The notes: a model not told the origin generated them from the letters alone. 64,000 nt of DNA from Pedobacter quisquiliarum (GCF_014642175.1 NZ_BMIL01000001.1:434001-498000), one strand, 5' to 3'. Counted from the first letter of the stretch, positions 26,514 through 34,959 are shown. Made by a program: numbers and translations.

Positions 26514-27320
26514 ATGAAAATCAAATTATACGCCCTTCTACTTATCGCTTGTTTCTACGCCTGCAAAGAGGCCCCGAAGGAACAAAGTTATGTGCCCCGA
26601 TCCTTAGCTGAACAGGAGGATTTCAACCATTATCCCAAAAGCCCGGAAGATGTCTTTAAAGTTATTCTCGCCAGTCCATCCGAACAGAATGGAAAAGATG
26701 CCAAAGAGACTTTTCAGGTTAAGTATAAAGACACCCTCATCAGAATTCAACCTGATGAAAAAGATAAAACCTTCCTTAAAGACCGCTTCAGCCTTGCTGA
26801 AGTTGTAAATACGCAGAAAACCTGTGTATTGGTACAACTGGAAGGAAGCCTTAAAACAGAAGCGCCATTTTTCCTGATTACAGCTAACAACGGAAAAGTT
26901 GAAGTGGTTAGTTTATACCGTGCCTCCAATGGGGCAAATGATGAAACCTTCACAAAAGGAATGATCCGCGTTGGAAAGTCTGGGTACCTAATCAATAATG
27001 ACGTTTTCGTCACCACCGTAAATGCAAAGGTGTACCCGATAAAGCGTCAGAATGAAAATGAACGTATCCAGGGTAAGTTCTTTATGCAATCTAAAGACAA
27101 GACAACATTGGTGTTTCTAACCGATGGTGCTTTTTATCAGGTGCATTATCCAACAGGTAGTGTGTACACGGCTACAATCCCGAAAAAGGCGCCGAAGGAT
27201 ATGGCCGGTATCTACAAATGGATTCAGAATAATTATACCTGGAAGAAAAATGGCAAGGGAATTGAGTTCCTGCAGTATGTAGACGATAACGCAATCGTCG
27301 ACATCAGCGAATTCAAGTAA
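26514..27320 (+). CDS. Lipoprotein, function unknown
   Basis: A 268-residue protein with a lipoprotein signal (YALLLIACFYACKE, lipobox FYAC). The mature part has alternating strands and a Lys-rich middle but no motif I can name. It is followed 5 bases later by the DUF4112 gene, so they form a pair. The promoter box lies directly at the start codon. Confidence 0.75.
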   Translation: MKIKLYALLLIACFYACKEAPKEQSYVPRSLAEQEDFNHYPKSPEDVFKVILASPSEQNGKDAKETFQVKYKDTLIRIQPDEKDKTFLKDRFSLAEVVNTQKTCVLVQLEGSLKTEAPFFLITANNGKVEVVSLYRASNGANDETFTKGMIRVGKSGYLINNDVFVTTVNAKVYPIKRQNENERIQGKFFMQSKDKTTLVFLTDGAFYQVHYPTGSVYTATIPKKAPKDMAGIYKWIQNNYTWKKNGKGIEFLQYVDDNAIVDISEFK

Positions 27321-27325
27321 AAGCC

Positions 27326-27808
27326 ATGGCTCAAAATCCTTATCAAAGCGGCATTCCGCACAAGCCTGGTACAGGCTGGATAAAATCTGTTTCCTATTTA
27401 ATGGATGAGCAGTTCAGATTGCCAGGCACCAGGTTCCGTTTTGGTATAGATCCAATCATTAATCTATTTCCCGTTTTAGGTGACTTTACGGGATTTCTGA
27501 TCTCTGCCGGAATGCTGTTGGCCGTTGCCCGTAATGGCGCCAGCAGCAAGTTGGTTGCTTTGATGTCCATCAACATCCTGGTGGATTCCATCATCGGCCC
27601 GATTCCGGTAATCGGCAACATATTTGACTTCTATTTTAAATCCAACACGCGCAATCTGAAGCTGATGCAGGAGTACTTCGTACAGGGAAAACATCAGGGT
27701 AGCGGGAAAAACACGATTATCATTGCACTGATCATACTCGTGCTCATCCTGGGACTGCTTATTTATGGCTTGATTGAACTAAGTGCCTGGATTCTAAGCT
27801 GGTTTTAA
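27326..27808 (+). CDS. DUF4112 membrane protein
   Basis: A 160-residue protein with the DUF4112 pattern FRLPGTRFRFGIDPIINLFPVLGDF and a conserved IVDSIIGPIPVIGNIFDFYFKSN-like stretch, with three hydrophobic helices, the last near residues 129-155. Function is unknown in the family. It follows the lipoprotein gene by 5 bases. Confidence 0.9.
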   Translation: MAQNPYQSGIPHKPGTGWIKSVSYLMDEQFRLPGTRFRFGIDPIINLFPVLGDFTGFLISAGMLLAVARNGASSKLVALMSINILVDSIIGPIPVIGNIFDFYFKSNTRNLKLMQEYFVQGKHQGSGKNTIIIALIILVLILGLLIYGLIELSAWILSWF

Positions 27809-27839
27809 AAGAAGTTTAGCCGAACGCCTTGTGCCACCC

Positions 27840-28934
27840 CTATAACCTTTCATTTAAGAAGGGGAGCGCAATTGTCATTGTTTCTTTTTCCGAATGCGCA
27901 AAGTCTTGTATCCTTCTGATGGTTTGTTCGGTCGCTAGATACTCGTCGTAATAGCTAAGCACCGCTTGTTTCATCAACTGAAGTGTCTCCTCCTTCATGT
28001 TTAAGGCCAATTCAATTGCCTGGTCAAGGGTGTCATAGCTGCTGTACGCAATGCAATTTTCGAGGTGTTTCAGCGCTGGATAAAACAGGTGGTTATATTG
28101 AAGGATTGGGATTGTACCTACTGCCATAGCCTCAAAAGCATTATGCGAGAGTGGCATGGCACCGCCCGGTAGACAAAGATAGAAGTCTCCGCTGCTTAAT
28201 ATACGCAACCAGTCTTTTTCTGGAGTTTTGACTTCTATGACCAGAAAATTATTAGCGGTAGATTTGGTTTCCAAAAGATTGTAAAGGTGTTCTTTTGTGG
28301 GAGAATATAGAATGCGGGTATCTCTTGAATGGTTATTTCTAATGTGGTCTAATACTTCAACACGTGTGATTGTACCTTTGAAATCTTCCTTCAAGATTGG
28401 TCTTGAATAGGCTGAACGTTCAAAATTTCCAGCAAAAATTATGCGAACGGTGCGGTCCGCTTCCCTAAATGCCTTGAAATTAGTGTTATCATCGATGTTC
28501 TGGTAAAATCTCGGATGGAGGGTGTATGGTAGATAGTAGGCATCTATTTTCTTAGTGAAAAGGGAGTAACCATAAAGCAGTTTGATGGTTTTCTTCTTTT
28601 TTCCCGTCCCATATAATTCAATAGATCCGGGTTTTGCAGTGCTGTTTCTCACCATCCTATAATCTTGCGCTAAAAGCATTCGCTTATAGGGCATCAACGA
28701 ATAGAAATACTGATAATCCAGTTTAACTACTACTTTGAAACCACTAAATTTTAGAATCTGGCAGATGATGAAGGAGTAGCGGCCCCAGTCTTTGTCAAGT
28801 AAGAACCAGCCTAGATTAACTTCGGCCACTGCATGATCCGCATGCTGCCTGGGATTTCTTTGTGTATGACGATAGTATTTCAAAGGTTGCGTAAGCCTCC
28901 TGGAAAACTTAACCAGTCGTTTCTTTAATTTCAT
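27840..28934 (-). CDS. Exostosin/GT47-like glycosyltransferase, probable
   Basis: A 364-residue protein without transmembrane segments. The C-terminal part (LCLPGGAMPLSHNAFEAMAVGTIPIL, about residues 250-275) matches the donor-binding loop of GT-B transferases of the exostosin type, where a sequence of the form GxxxSxRxFEAxAxGxIPV is usual. The first half (LGWFLLDKDWGRYS, VVKLDYQYFY) resembles the acceptor domain. The coding sequence looks richer in A and T than its neighbours. No other sugar genes adjoin it, so acceptor and polymer are unknown. The glycosyltransferase assignment is probable, not certain. Confidence 0.6.
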   Translation of the reverse strand: MKLKKRLVKFSRRLTQPLKYYRHTQRNPRQHADHAVAEVNLGWFLLDKDWGRYSFIICQILKFSGFKVVVKLDYQYFYSLMPYKRMLLAQDYRMVRNSTAKPGSIELYGTGKKKKTIKLLYGYSLFTKKIDAYYLPYTLHPRFYQNIDDNTNFKAFREADRTVRIIFAGNFERSAYSRPILKEDFKGTITRVEVLDHIRNNHSRDTRILYSPTKEHLYNLLETKSTANNFLVIEVKTPEKDWLRILSSGDFYLCLPGGAMPLSHNAFEAMAVGTIPILQYNHLFYPALKHLENCIAYSSYDTLDQAIELALNMKEETLQLMKQAVLSYYDEYLATEQTIRRIQDFAHSEKETMTIALPFLNERL

Positions 28935-29107
28935 GTGAGCGTTAATTGTTTTGAGAGCGTTTCTTCTTAAAGATACCGTTTTCAGATCAAGATTGTTTTG
29001 TCACACCACAATTAATGCTGATCTACTGCTTCAAGCTCCAATTTGCGTTTAACATGCACAAGAAATAACTTGGTCATGTTTGAATGGCCTGGGGGATAAG
29101 GCGGACA

Positions 29108-31213
29108 CTAAGAATTGTCTTTCTGCTTGTAAATGTCTTCAGTTTTCTTCACCAGATCCCGGATGACGTCATCAAGCTCCGTAGCGGAGCTGGAGAGGTG
29201 TTGGATAAGTTCTGCATTCGGGTCATCTGGACTAAGCGAGTATTGCAACAGATCTGCGATGCCCATAATTCTGGATAAGGGCGCCCTGACAACGTGTGAC
29301 TGTGTCCAGGCAATATTTTTTAGATGTTCGTTCTGTGCTTCAACATGCTGAAGATATTTAACCCGGTCCGTCATATCCTGCATCGAGCCAATCACGCGTT
29401 TAAGCTGCCCTTGTGCATCATACAACATGAATGATCGATCCAGAATATGCTTGTATCGACCGTCTTCACATCTGAATCGATATTCAAGTACCAGACGCCT
29501 CCCTTTATTATTCACCACCTGATCTTCCGCCGCCGTAACCCAGGATAAATCATCAGGATGAACGTGATTTCCCCACCATTCGGTATCATGGGTGGTTACT
29601 GTAAAACCGAAAACGGTCTTCGCGACATCATTCCAAATCACGATACCTGTGGAAACGTCTAGGTCCCAAATGGCATCGCTGGTCGCTTGTGAGACAATGT
29701 TAAATCGATCAATGTTTTTCTCCATCTGCTGCGCAATCGCCATGCGACTGGTTACATCTCTCGAATTTGCAACGATGCCTTGCACCGCTGGATCATCTGT
29801 TCTATTCGTAATTATGGTTTCGAGCCATACATATGTGCCATGTCCGTTAATAAACCGGTAAGGTGCAATGTCCTGTGTTCTCTTCACATCCAAAGTGAAG
29901 AAGTCGTTCATAACCCGCGCACGGTCTTCTTCATGAACAAAGTCGAACCCAAACTTGCCGACAATTCTATCTTCAGGCATTTCTAGAATTCTTGTTGTCG
30001 TCAGATTGACATAAATGAAATAACCTTCGGGCGTCAGGATGGTTTGCAAGTCGGAACCATCCTGAACCAGAGCTCTGAACTTCTTTTCACTGGCTTGTAA
30101 ATCCTGTCGTGCTTTTGTCGTCTCTGTTACATCAACAGCAAGGACCAGCATACAAGGCCGACCTTCAAACATGATAGAATTGCCCTCTACCTGCACATTG
30201 ATCAGGGCACCGGATTTTGTGATGTGCCTGCCAGCCGTCTTTGGAAAGGAGCCACTGCTTACCGCAATCTTTACCACCTCTTCCAGAATCGGTACTTCCT
30301 CAGGAGGCTTAAGATCTCTGATGCTCATGCTTAAGAACTCTTCTTTGCTGTACCCATAATGTTGTATTGCCGCTCGATTGATATCTATAATAATGAAGGT
30401 TTTGAGGTCATACACCCATTGCGGTAATGGACTTAAATCAAAAAGATCCTCATACTGCTTTTTGGCCTCCATAAGCTTTTCATCAGAAATTTTTCGGTCA
30501 TTAACGTCTTTGAAGTAGACGGAAAGTCCACGTTCTGAAGGGAAAATGGAAATCTCCATCCACTTGTCCAAGGGCGTATAAAATAGTTCTATATGTGTGG
30601 AGACTTTTTCTTTTAAGACTTTCTGGTAAACGGTATAAAGCGCTTCATGTTCCCCAATTGGATATGCTTTCCACAAATTCACCCCGATGATGGATTCACG
30701 GGAACGCTGCAAAATCCGTTCAGCCCCTTTGTTCCAGTAAGTGACGGTCCAGTCCCGGTCAACAGCGTAAAAGCCATCGGTGATACTTTCCAGAATTCTG
30801 GATGCCACGTGTTGACTTGCATCAGGCTGTAAATTGACCACCAAAAACATGATATCCCCCTGTGCATCACAAACCGGATAAATGATAACGTGCCAAACTG
30901 AACTTTGCAATCTTCCAGCTTCCGGATCTGATTTGGTGTAACGATGAACATCGATTTGCTGGGCACGCTTATGATCCAGTGAATGTTGAAATGCCAACCG
31001 AATTTCGCTATTGTCCAGGCAATGCGCAGAGCCAGTGATGCTGCAAAAAAGGTCAAAGACGGACCTTTCCAGCAGTTGGTCTGAAGCTAAATTGGCAAGA
31101 AGCAGCGCCGCAGGGTTTAGCCATGTTACTGAAAAATTTGGCGCATCAGTGTCCACAACAATTTGGGGCTGGGGAGCGGCCTGGAGTAGGGTCTGATGTT
31201 CCTTCGATAGCAT
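29108..31213 (-). CDS. Multi-PAS signalling protein with orphan DHp-like module
   Basis: A 701-residue cytoplasmic protein. About five PAS domains follow one another: roughly residues 10-120, 135-245, 255-375, 380-495 and 505-625, marked by the ends FLVVNLQPDA, FKDVNDRK, AVDVTETTKA, SRDVTSR and MQDMTDRV. The last 70 residues carry QSHVVRAPLSRIMGIADLL with His640, like a kinase phospho-acceptor helix, but the protein ends there without an ATPase domain. The same module ends the PAS protein at 1055-1708. It starts 8 bases after the DUF6266 gene on the same strand. A role as sensor or scaffold that is phosphorylated by another kinase is possible, but unproven. Confidence 0.8.
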   Translation of the reverse strand: MLSKEHQTLLQAAPQPQIVVDTDAPNFSVTWLNPAALLLANLASDQLLERSVFDLFCSITGSAHCLDNSEIRLAFQHSLDHKRAQQIDVHRYTKSDPEAGRLQSSVWHVIIYPVCDAQGDIMFLVVNLQPDASQHVASRILESITDGFYAVDRDWTVTYWNKGAERILQRSRESIIGVNLWKAYPIGEHEALYTVYQKVLKEKVSTHIELFYTPLDKWMEISIFPSERGLSVYFKDVNDRKISDEKLMEAKKQYEDLFDLSPLPQWVYDLKTFIIIDINRAAIQHYGYSKEEFLSMSIRDLKPPEEVPILEEVVKIAVSSGSFPKTAGRHITKSGALINVQVEGNSIMFEGRPCMLVLAVDVTETTKARQDLQASEKKFRALVQDGSDLQTILTPEGYFIYVNLTTTRILEMPEDRIVGKFGFDFVHEEDRARVMNDFFTLDVKRTQDIAPYRFINGHGTYVWLETIITNRTDDPAVQGIVANSRDVTSRMAIAQQMEKNIDRFNIVSQATSDAIWDLDVSTGIVIWNDVAKTVFGFTVTTHDTEWWGNHVHPDDLSWVTAAEDQVVNNKGRRLVLEYRFRCEDGRYKHILDRSFMLYDAQGQLKRVIGSMQDMTDRVKYLQHVEAQNEHLKNIAWTQSHVVRAPLSRIMGIADLLQYSLSPDDPNAELIQHLSSSATELDDVIRDLVKKTEDIYKQKDNS

Positions 31214-31221
31214 ACAAGGTT

Positions 31222-31848
31222 TTAGCCTACAGTTATCGGACCAAAATAGGTACTTTCCGATTGGCGACTACGGTCGGCAGCAACAAATGCTGCGTAAATG
31301 TGGATTGTTTTGCGAGTAAGTTCGGGCGGTAGGCTAAGTAGTTGTTCCCCAGTGTCTCTAAAGGCGCCATGCAACACATATACTGCCGTTGCATCTTCTG
31401 GATGGTAGGCTAGCGCCATGAGCTGATCTTTCCCGTCCGTACCGGCAAGATAAACCGATGACCAGTTAAAACGAAGCCCCAGGCCGGCCGTGGTGCTGAC
31501 CGTTAAGTCAGGCGCAGAAATCAGGTCACCGGCACTGATCTTTACCAGTTCTGGACGGACTTGTCCCTGTTCCATAGCGTGCTTAAGCGTATAAGATTTA
31601 GCGGCATTGAAGCCATATGCAGTTTTCGAATAGCCGTGGAAGCCAATACGGAGTAGCGGAAGGAGTGGTTTAAGCCAGGCGTGCGCAGCCGAAAACTTTT
31701 CCTGATTGGCGAGTTCAGCACCGCCAGCCACGCTTGTACGTGCATTTCCCTTACTCTTCATATAAGGGACACCGTTCCAGCTTGAACCTACTACTGGACC
31801 TATCTTACCGGAGAAGGCACCGGTTACGCCATCTTTATATCTTGCCAT
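31222..31848 (-). CDS. DUF6266 protein
   Basis: A 208-residue protein. The start MARYKDGVTGAFSGKIGPVVGSS is typical of the DUF6266 family of Bacteroidota; upstream in-frame codons back to 31887 overlap a promoter-like stretch, so the ATG at 31848 is chosen. The C-terminal half is beta-rich with VYVLHGAFRDTGEQLLSLPPE and HIYAAFVAADRSRQSESTYFG, a fibronectin-like pattern. Function is unknown. It lies 8 bases upstream of the five-PAS gene and may be co-transcribed. Confidence 0.88.
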   Translation of the reverse strand: MARYKDGVTGAFSGKIGPVVGSSWNGVPYMKSKGNARTSVAGGAELANQEKFSAAHAWLKPLLPLLRIGFHGYSKTAYGFNAAKSYTLKHAMEQGQVRPELVKISAGDLISAPDLTVSTTAGLGLRFNWSSVYLAGTDGKDQLMALAYHPEDATAVYVLHGAFRDTGEQLLSLPPELTRKTIHIYAAFVAADRSRQSESTYFGPITVG

Positions 31849-31950
31849 TTGGAGCATTAATTTTCCTTTAAAATACAAAACTTTCACATTATTTCAGCTT
31901 ACGTGAGAAAAATTAACTGCTACCATATAGCAGGGGTTGGTCAAGGATAG

Positions 31951-32097
31951 TTTTAGCGCAGACCAAACACACAGGTAGCACACTCAAATTGTGCGTTTCG
32001 TGTGCGCTTGGTCTGGGTTTGGTCTGGGTTTGCTGTGCGTTTGATACCTCGGCAGCCCGCAGCTGAAGCATCAATGCAGGCGTGAGGATCGCTAAAA
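31951..32097. ncRNA. Candidate structured RNA, branched fold with tandem repeat
   Basis: This lies in the 336-base gap between divergent genes. TTTTAGCG (31951-31958) pairs with CGCTAAAA (32090-32097) as a closing stem. Inside, one arm has CAGACCAA (31959-31966) with TTGGTCTG (32008-32015), CACAC with GTGTG, and GCACA with TGTGC. A second arm has TTGAT (32041-32045) with ATCAA (32070-32074) and CAGC with GCTG. An 11-base tandem repeat TTGGTCTGGGT (32008-32029) gives a second partner for CAGACCAA. No coding frame or known family is visible. Strand is unknown. Confidence 0.45.
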
Positions 32098-32160
32098 TGG
32101 AATGGCAATTGTTTATGTAATTTATAAGGAACAATGGTTTTCATGGCCGACGAAAATTTA

Positions 32161-32168
32161 TATATTTG
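32161..32168 (+). promoter_or_regulatory. -7 promoter box of the two-helix membrane protein gene
   Basis: TATATTTG followed by C is a perfect -7 element, 56 bases upstream of the ATG at 32224. Confidence 0.6.
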
Positions 32169-32223
32169 CCCTTTGTAGCACCAAGTAGAGATCGCTTCAT
32201 CAACCAGAGAAAATTTTAAATAG

Positions 32224-32448
32224 ATGAAAAAAACATTAGGATTAGGCATTACAGTCTTAGGATTATTGATAATCGCAGGTGGATTTATTTTCACGGCTTC
32301 AAATCACCGCAGCATATTTGATTCGGCAAGTAGCCTGAATGCAGCCGCTGGCTTAGTTTATGGAGGCTTTATCGTTTTTGGTATTGGCCTTATTCTTTTT
32401 GCTACCACAATTGAGTTTGCAGGAACAAAAGCAAGAAGATCAAGATAA
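32224..32448 (+). CDS. Small two-helix membrane protein
   Basis: A 74-residue protein with two hydrophobic helices (LGLGITVLGLLIIAGGFIF and AAGLVYGGFIVFGIGLILFA) and a basic tail (KARRSR). It has its own promoter and terminator. No family with a known role is recognised. Confidence 0.75.
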   Translation: MKKTLGLGITVLGLLIIAGGFIFTASNHRSIFDSASSLNAAAGLVYGGFIVFGIGLILFATTIEFAGTKARRSR

Positions 32449-32470
32449 TCTTATCGGATAAAATGAACTG

Positions 32471-32503
32471 AAAGCCATTGAATGAAGATTTAATGGCTTT
32501 TTT
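32471..32503 (+). terminator. Terminator before recX
   Basis: AAAGCCATT (32471-32479) pairs with AATGGCTTT (32492-32500), followed by a run of T. It ends the transcript of the small membrane protein. Confidence 0.85.
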
Positions 32504-32515
32504 ATTATCAGCAAA

Positions 32516-32998
32516 TTGGAAGCAAAGAAACCCATCATACTGGACAAGAAAGCGGCGCTGATGAAGGCAGAACACTATTGTGCCTATCAGGAGCGTGCGC
32601 AACAGGAAATCCGAAATAAACTTTATGAATGGGGTTTACACTCGGCAGATGTCGAAAATATCATTTCTGAGCTCATCACAACCAACTTCCTGAATGAAGA
32701 GCGCTTTGCGATGGCCTATGTGTCTGGCAAGTTCAACATCAAAAAGTGGGGTAAGATTAAGATCAAGCAGGGCCTGAAGCTGCGGAAGGTTCCAGATCGG
32801 ATGATTGCCAAAGCGCTGAACAGCATTGATTACGACGATTATCTAAAGGTGATACAGGATGCTGCGGAGAAAAAATTAAGAACAATCACCGAAAAGGAAC
32901 CCTATAAAAGGAAGCATAAGCTTGTGACTTACCTGATGGGGAAGGGCTTTGAAAGTGATGTGATTTTATCTGTCCTGAAAGACAATAACTTACAATAA
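32516..32998 (+). CDS. recX: RecX-family regulator of RecA
   Basis: A 160-residue all-helical protein of the RecX family, which binds RecA filaments and limits their activity. The triple-helix repeats are visible: AQQEIRNKLYEWGL, NFLNEERFAMAYVSGKFNIKKWGKIKIKQGLKLRKVP and KHKLVTYLMGKGFESDVILSVL. The TTG at 32516 is the only usual start codon before the conserved region. recA is not in the window. The gene lies 13 bases after a strong terminator, so its promoter must overlap that hairpin or read-through must occur. Confidence 0.9.
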   Translation: MEAKKPIILDKKAALMKAEHYCAYQERAQQEIRNKLYEWGLHSADVENIISELITTNFLNEERFAMAYVSGKFNIKKWGKIKIKQGLKLRKVPDRMIAKALNSIDYDDYLKVIQDAAEKKLRTITEKEPYKRKHKLVTYLMGKGFESDVILSVLKDNNLQ

Positions 32999-33023
32999 AC
33001 TTCCAATTTATTTTAGAAAAAAC

Positions 33024-33053
33024 TTGTCAGCAAAGGTTTTGTCACTATATTTG
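33024..33053 (+). promoter_or_regulatory. Complete -33/-7 promoter of the tRNA cluster
   Basis: TTG (33024-33026), then 19 bases, then TATATTTG (33046-33053) followed by C. This is the full Bacteroidota sigma-ABfr consensus with ideal spacing. Confidence 0.85.
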
Positions 33054-33103
33054 CAATCCCAAACGGAACGAAGCACAACAAGTTGCGGCGCCTGAATTGG
33101 AAA

Positions 33104-33118
33104 AACATCGGAGATGTT
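33104..33118 (+). other. Leader hairpin before tRNA-Gly copy 1
   Basis: AACATC-GGA-GATGTT forms a 6-pair hairpin 9 bases before the tRNA. The same 15 bases recur before the second tRNA-Gly (33385-33399). Confidence 0.6.
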
Positions 33119-33127
33119 TTAAATAAT

Positions 33128-33200
<73 letters not shown>

Positions 33201-33202
33201 CT

Positions 33203-33228
33203 AAATGTCTTCCTACCAGGAGGCATTT
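33203..33228 (+). other. Hairpin between tRNA-Gly and tRNA-Leu
   Basis: AAATG (33203-33207) pairs with CATTT (33224-33228), with further pairs inside. It may guide processing of the joint transcript or act as a weak terminator. Confidence 0.4.
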
Positions 33229-33248
33229 ATTTAGAAGGTTAATAGCCT

Positions 33249-33334
33249 GCTCAGATGGTGGAACTGGTAGACACGCAGGACTTAAAATCCTGTGACCTTA
33301 AAAGTCGTGCGGGTTCGATTCCCGCTCTGAGTAC
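33249..33334 (+). tRNA. tRNA-Leu (anticodon TAA)
   Basis: A class II tRNA of 86 bases. Acceptor GCTCAGA pairs with TCTGAGT (one G-T pair), discriminator A33334. Stem CAGGA/TCCTG carries loop CTTAAAA, anticodon TAA. The long variable arm is TGACCTTAAAAGTCG. Confidence 0.95.
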
Positions 33335-33336
33335 AA

Positions 33337-33365
33337 AAAAGCTGTTAGAATTGACGGCTTTTTTT
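33337..33365 (+). terminator. Terminator-like hairpin between tRNA-Leu and the second tRNA-Gly
   Basis: AAAAAGCTGT pairs with ACGGCTTTTT (one G-T pair), followed by T. It lies inside the tRNA cluster, so the second tRNA-Gly needs read-through or its own promoter; I see no good -7 box between them. Confidence 0.75.
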
Positions 33366-33384
33366 ATGGTCACTTTAAGACCGG

Positions 33385-33399
33385 AACATCGGAGATGTT
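33385..33399 (+). other. Leader hairpin before tRNA-Gly copy 2
   Basis: AACATC-GGA-GATGTT, identical to the hairpin before copy 1 and at the same distance from the tRNA. Confidence 0.6.
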
Positions 33400-33408
33400 C
33401 AACATCAT

Positions 33409-33481
<73 letters not shown>

Positions 33482-33482
33482 C

Positions 33483-33512
33483 AAAAAGCCTTCCTATCCG
33501 GAAGGCTTTTTT
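33483..33512 (+). terminator. Terminator of the tRNA cluster
   Basis: AAAAAGCCTTCC (33483-33494) pairs with GGAAGGCTTTTT, giving a 12-pair stem and a run of T. Confidence 0.9.
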
Positions 33513-33522
33513 CGTTAACAGC

Positions 33523-34749
33523 ATGAATATACTTTCGAACAAGCGCCTTGCAAAATGTCACCAAGGCATCTCAACCATTCTTGCCTTCGCCCTGTTACCA
33601 CTTTCAGGCTTTGCCACGGATATATACATCCCGTCCATGCCATCTATGGGCGCCGCTTTAAACATCAGCAGTTTGCAGGTTCAGCTTACACTTAGCTTCT
33701 TCCTGATCAGCTACGGTGTGGGGCAGTTGTTCATTGGCAGCATTGTAGACAGCTTCGGCCGATATAACATCAGCCTTGGCGCAATGATTTTATTCATTGC
33801 TTCATGCTTTATCATCGCTTCTACAGGTAACATTTACCTCATCTACCTTATGCGTGTGGTACAAGGGATTACGGTCGCAAGCGTTGTCGTTGCGAAACGG
33901 GCGTATTTTGTGGACGTGTATTCGGGCGACAAGCTAAAGAGCTACCTCAGCATATTTACCATCGTGTGGTCTGCTGGTCCCATCATCGCACCTTTTCTTG
34001 GTGGCTACCTTCAAGACCTTTTCGGCTGGGAGTCTAACTTCTACTTCCTGGCTGGATTTGCGATCGTCATTTTCATACTGGAGCTGCTGTTCAGCGGCGA
34101 AACTATTCATCACCCGACGGAATTTCGGATCAGGCAGATTGTTAAGATTTATGGAGAGATGATTCGCACGCCAAGCTTCACGCTGGGTATTGTGATGCTG
34201 GGCCTTGCATATTCGATGGTTATGGTCTACAACATGTCGGGACCATTCATAATTGAACATGAATTTGAGATGAGCCCGATTGTTACTGGTTATTGTTCGC
34301 TAATACTTGGCTTTGCCTGGATGGTTGGTGGTTTCATTGGTAAAGCCACCATCAAAGGTCCTTTGCTTAAAAAGATGATCGTGAATATTGCATTGCAACT
34401 CACCTTTACGATACTGATGATTGTAAGTCTTGGATACCTGGTAAATCTCTATACTTTGTTGTTTTTTGCATTCCTGATCCATGTCGGTGCAGGCTACACG
34501 TATAACAACTACTTTGCGTATTGCTTAACCAGATTTCCGAAGAATGCAGGCATTTCAGGTGGTTTAACCGGCGGTATCGTGTACATCCTTGTTTCCTTTC
34601 TGAGCTATAAAATCATAGATATTTTCCCTGCGAAAGATCAGCAGAACCTGAGTTACGGGTATCTTGTACTGGTTTCGAGTTCATGTGTGCTGATGTTTAT
34701 CCTTGCAAGATATCTGAAACAGTCTTCTGCGAAAGAAGCAAGCCTATAG
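33523..34749 (+). CDS. MFS transporter, Bcr/CflA drug-resistance family
   Basis: A 408-residue inner-membrane protein with about 12 helices. Bcr/CflA markers are the N-terminal GFATDIYIPSMPSMGAAL, the GQLFIGSIVDSFGRY loop between helices 2 and 3, and YLMRVVQGITVASVVVAKRAYFVDV. These proton-driven exporters move antibiotics or small metabolites out. The start is the ATG at 33523; the longer frame reads through tRNA-Gly and is not coding. It begins 11 bases after the tRNA terminator. The substrate is unknown. Confidence 0.9.
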   Translation: MNILSNKRLAKCHQGISTILAFALLPLSGFATDIYIPSMPSMGAALNISSLQVQLTLSFFLISYGVGQLFIGSIVDSFGRYNISLGAMILFIASCFIIASTGNIYLIYLMRVVQGITVASVVVAKRAYFVDVYSGDKLKSYLSIFTIVWSAGPIIAPFLGGYLQDLFGWESNFYFLAGFAIVIFILELLFSGETIHHPTEFRIRQIVKIYGEMIRTPSFTLGIVMLGLAYSMVMVYNMSGPFIIEHEFEMSPIVTGYCSLILGFAWMVGGFIGKATIKGPLLKKMIVNIALQLTFTILMIVSLGYLVNLYTLLFFAFLIHVGAGYTYNNYFAYCLTRFPKNAGISGGLTGGIVYILVSFLSYKIIDIFPAKDQQNLSYGYLVLVSSSCVLMFILARYLKQSSAKEASL

Positions 34750-34811
34750 TATTCACCACCATTGTTTTATGTTGTGGTATTTTGTATATTGTAGTACTAA
34801 ATTAACGCGCA

Positions 34812-34943
34812 ATGTCCACTTACGTTTATTTTTCTCCTGGCGGTAGTGAGATTATTATTTTAGGTATCTACTTAGCAATAATCTTATTCTTGTATTTCTT
34901 TATTATAGGCGTCAAAGCATTCTTTCAGGAACTCAATAAGTGA
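34812..34943 (+). CDS. Small single-helix membrane protein (43 residues)
   Basis: The frame from ATG 34812 to TGA 34943 encodes 43 residues with one hydrophobic helix (IIILGIYLAIILFLYFFIIG) and a charged amphipathic tail (VKAFFQELNK). The helix of about 20 residues is a full membrane span. It lies between the MFS gene and the convergent PH-like gene, and may be missed by length cut-offs. No family is recognised; coding status is probable only. Confidence 0.5.
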   Translation: MSTYVYFSPGGSEIIILGIYLAIILFLYFFIIGVKAFFQELNK

Positions 34944-34959
34944 TCTCGATAGAGATTAC

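Noticed and set aside
31953..32294. Minus-strand frame of 113 codons
   Set aside because: It runs through the folded element and the promoter of the next gene and shows no protein family pattern.
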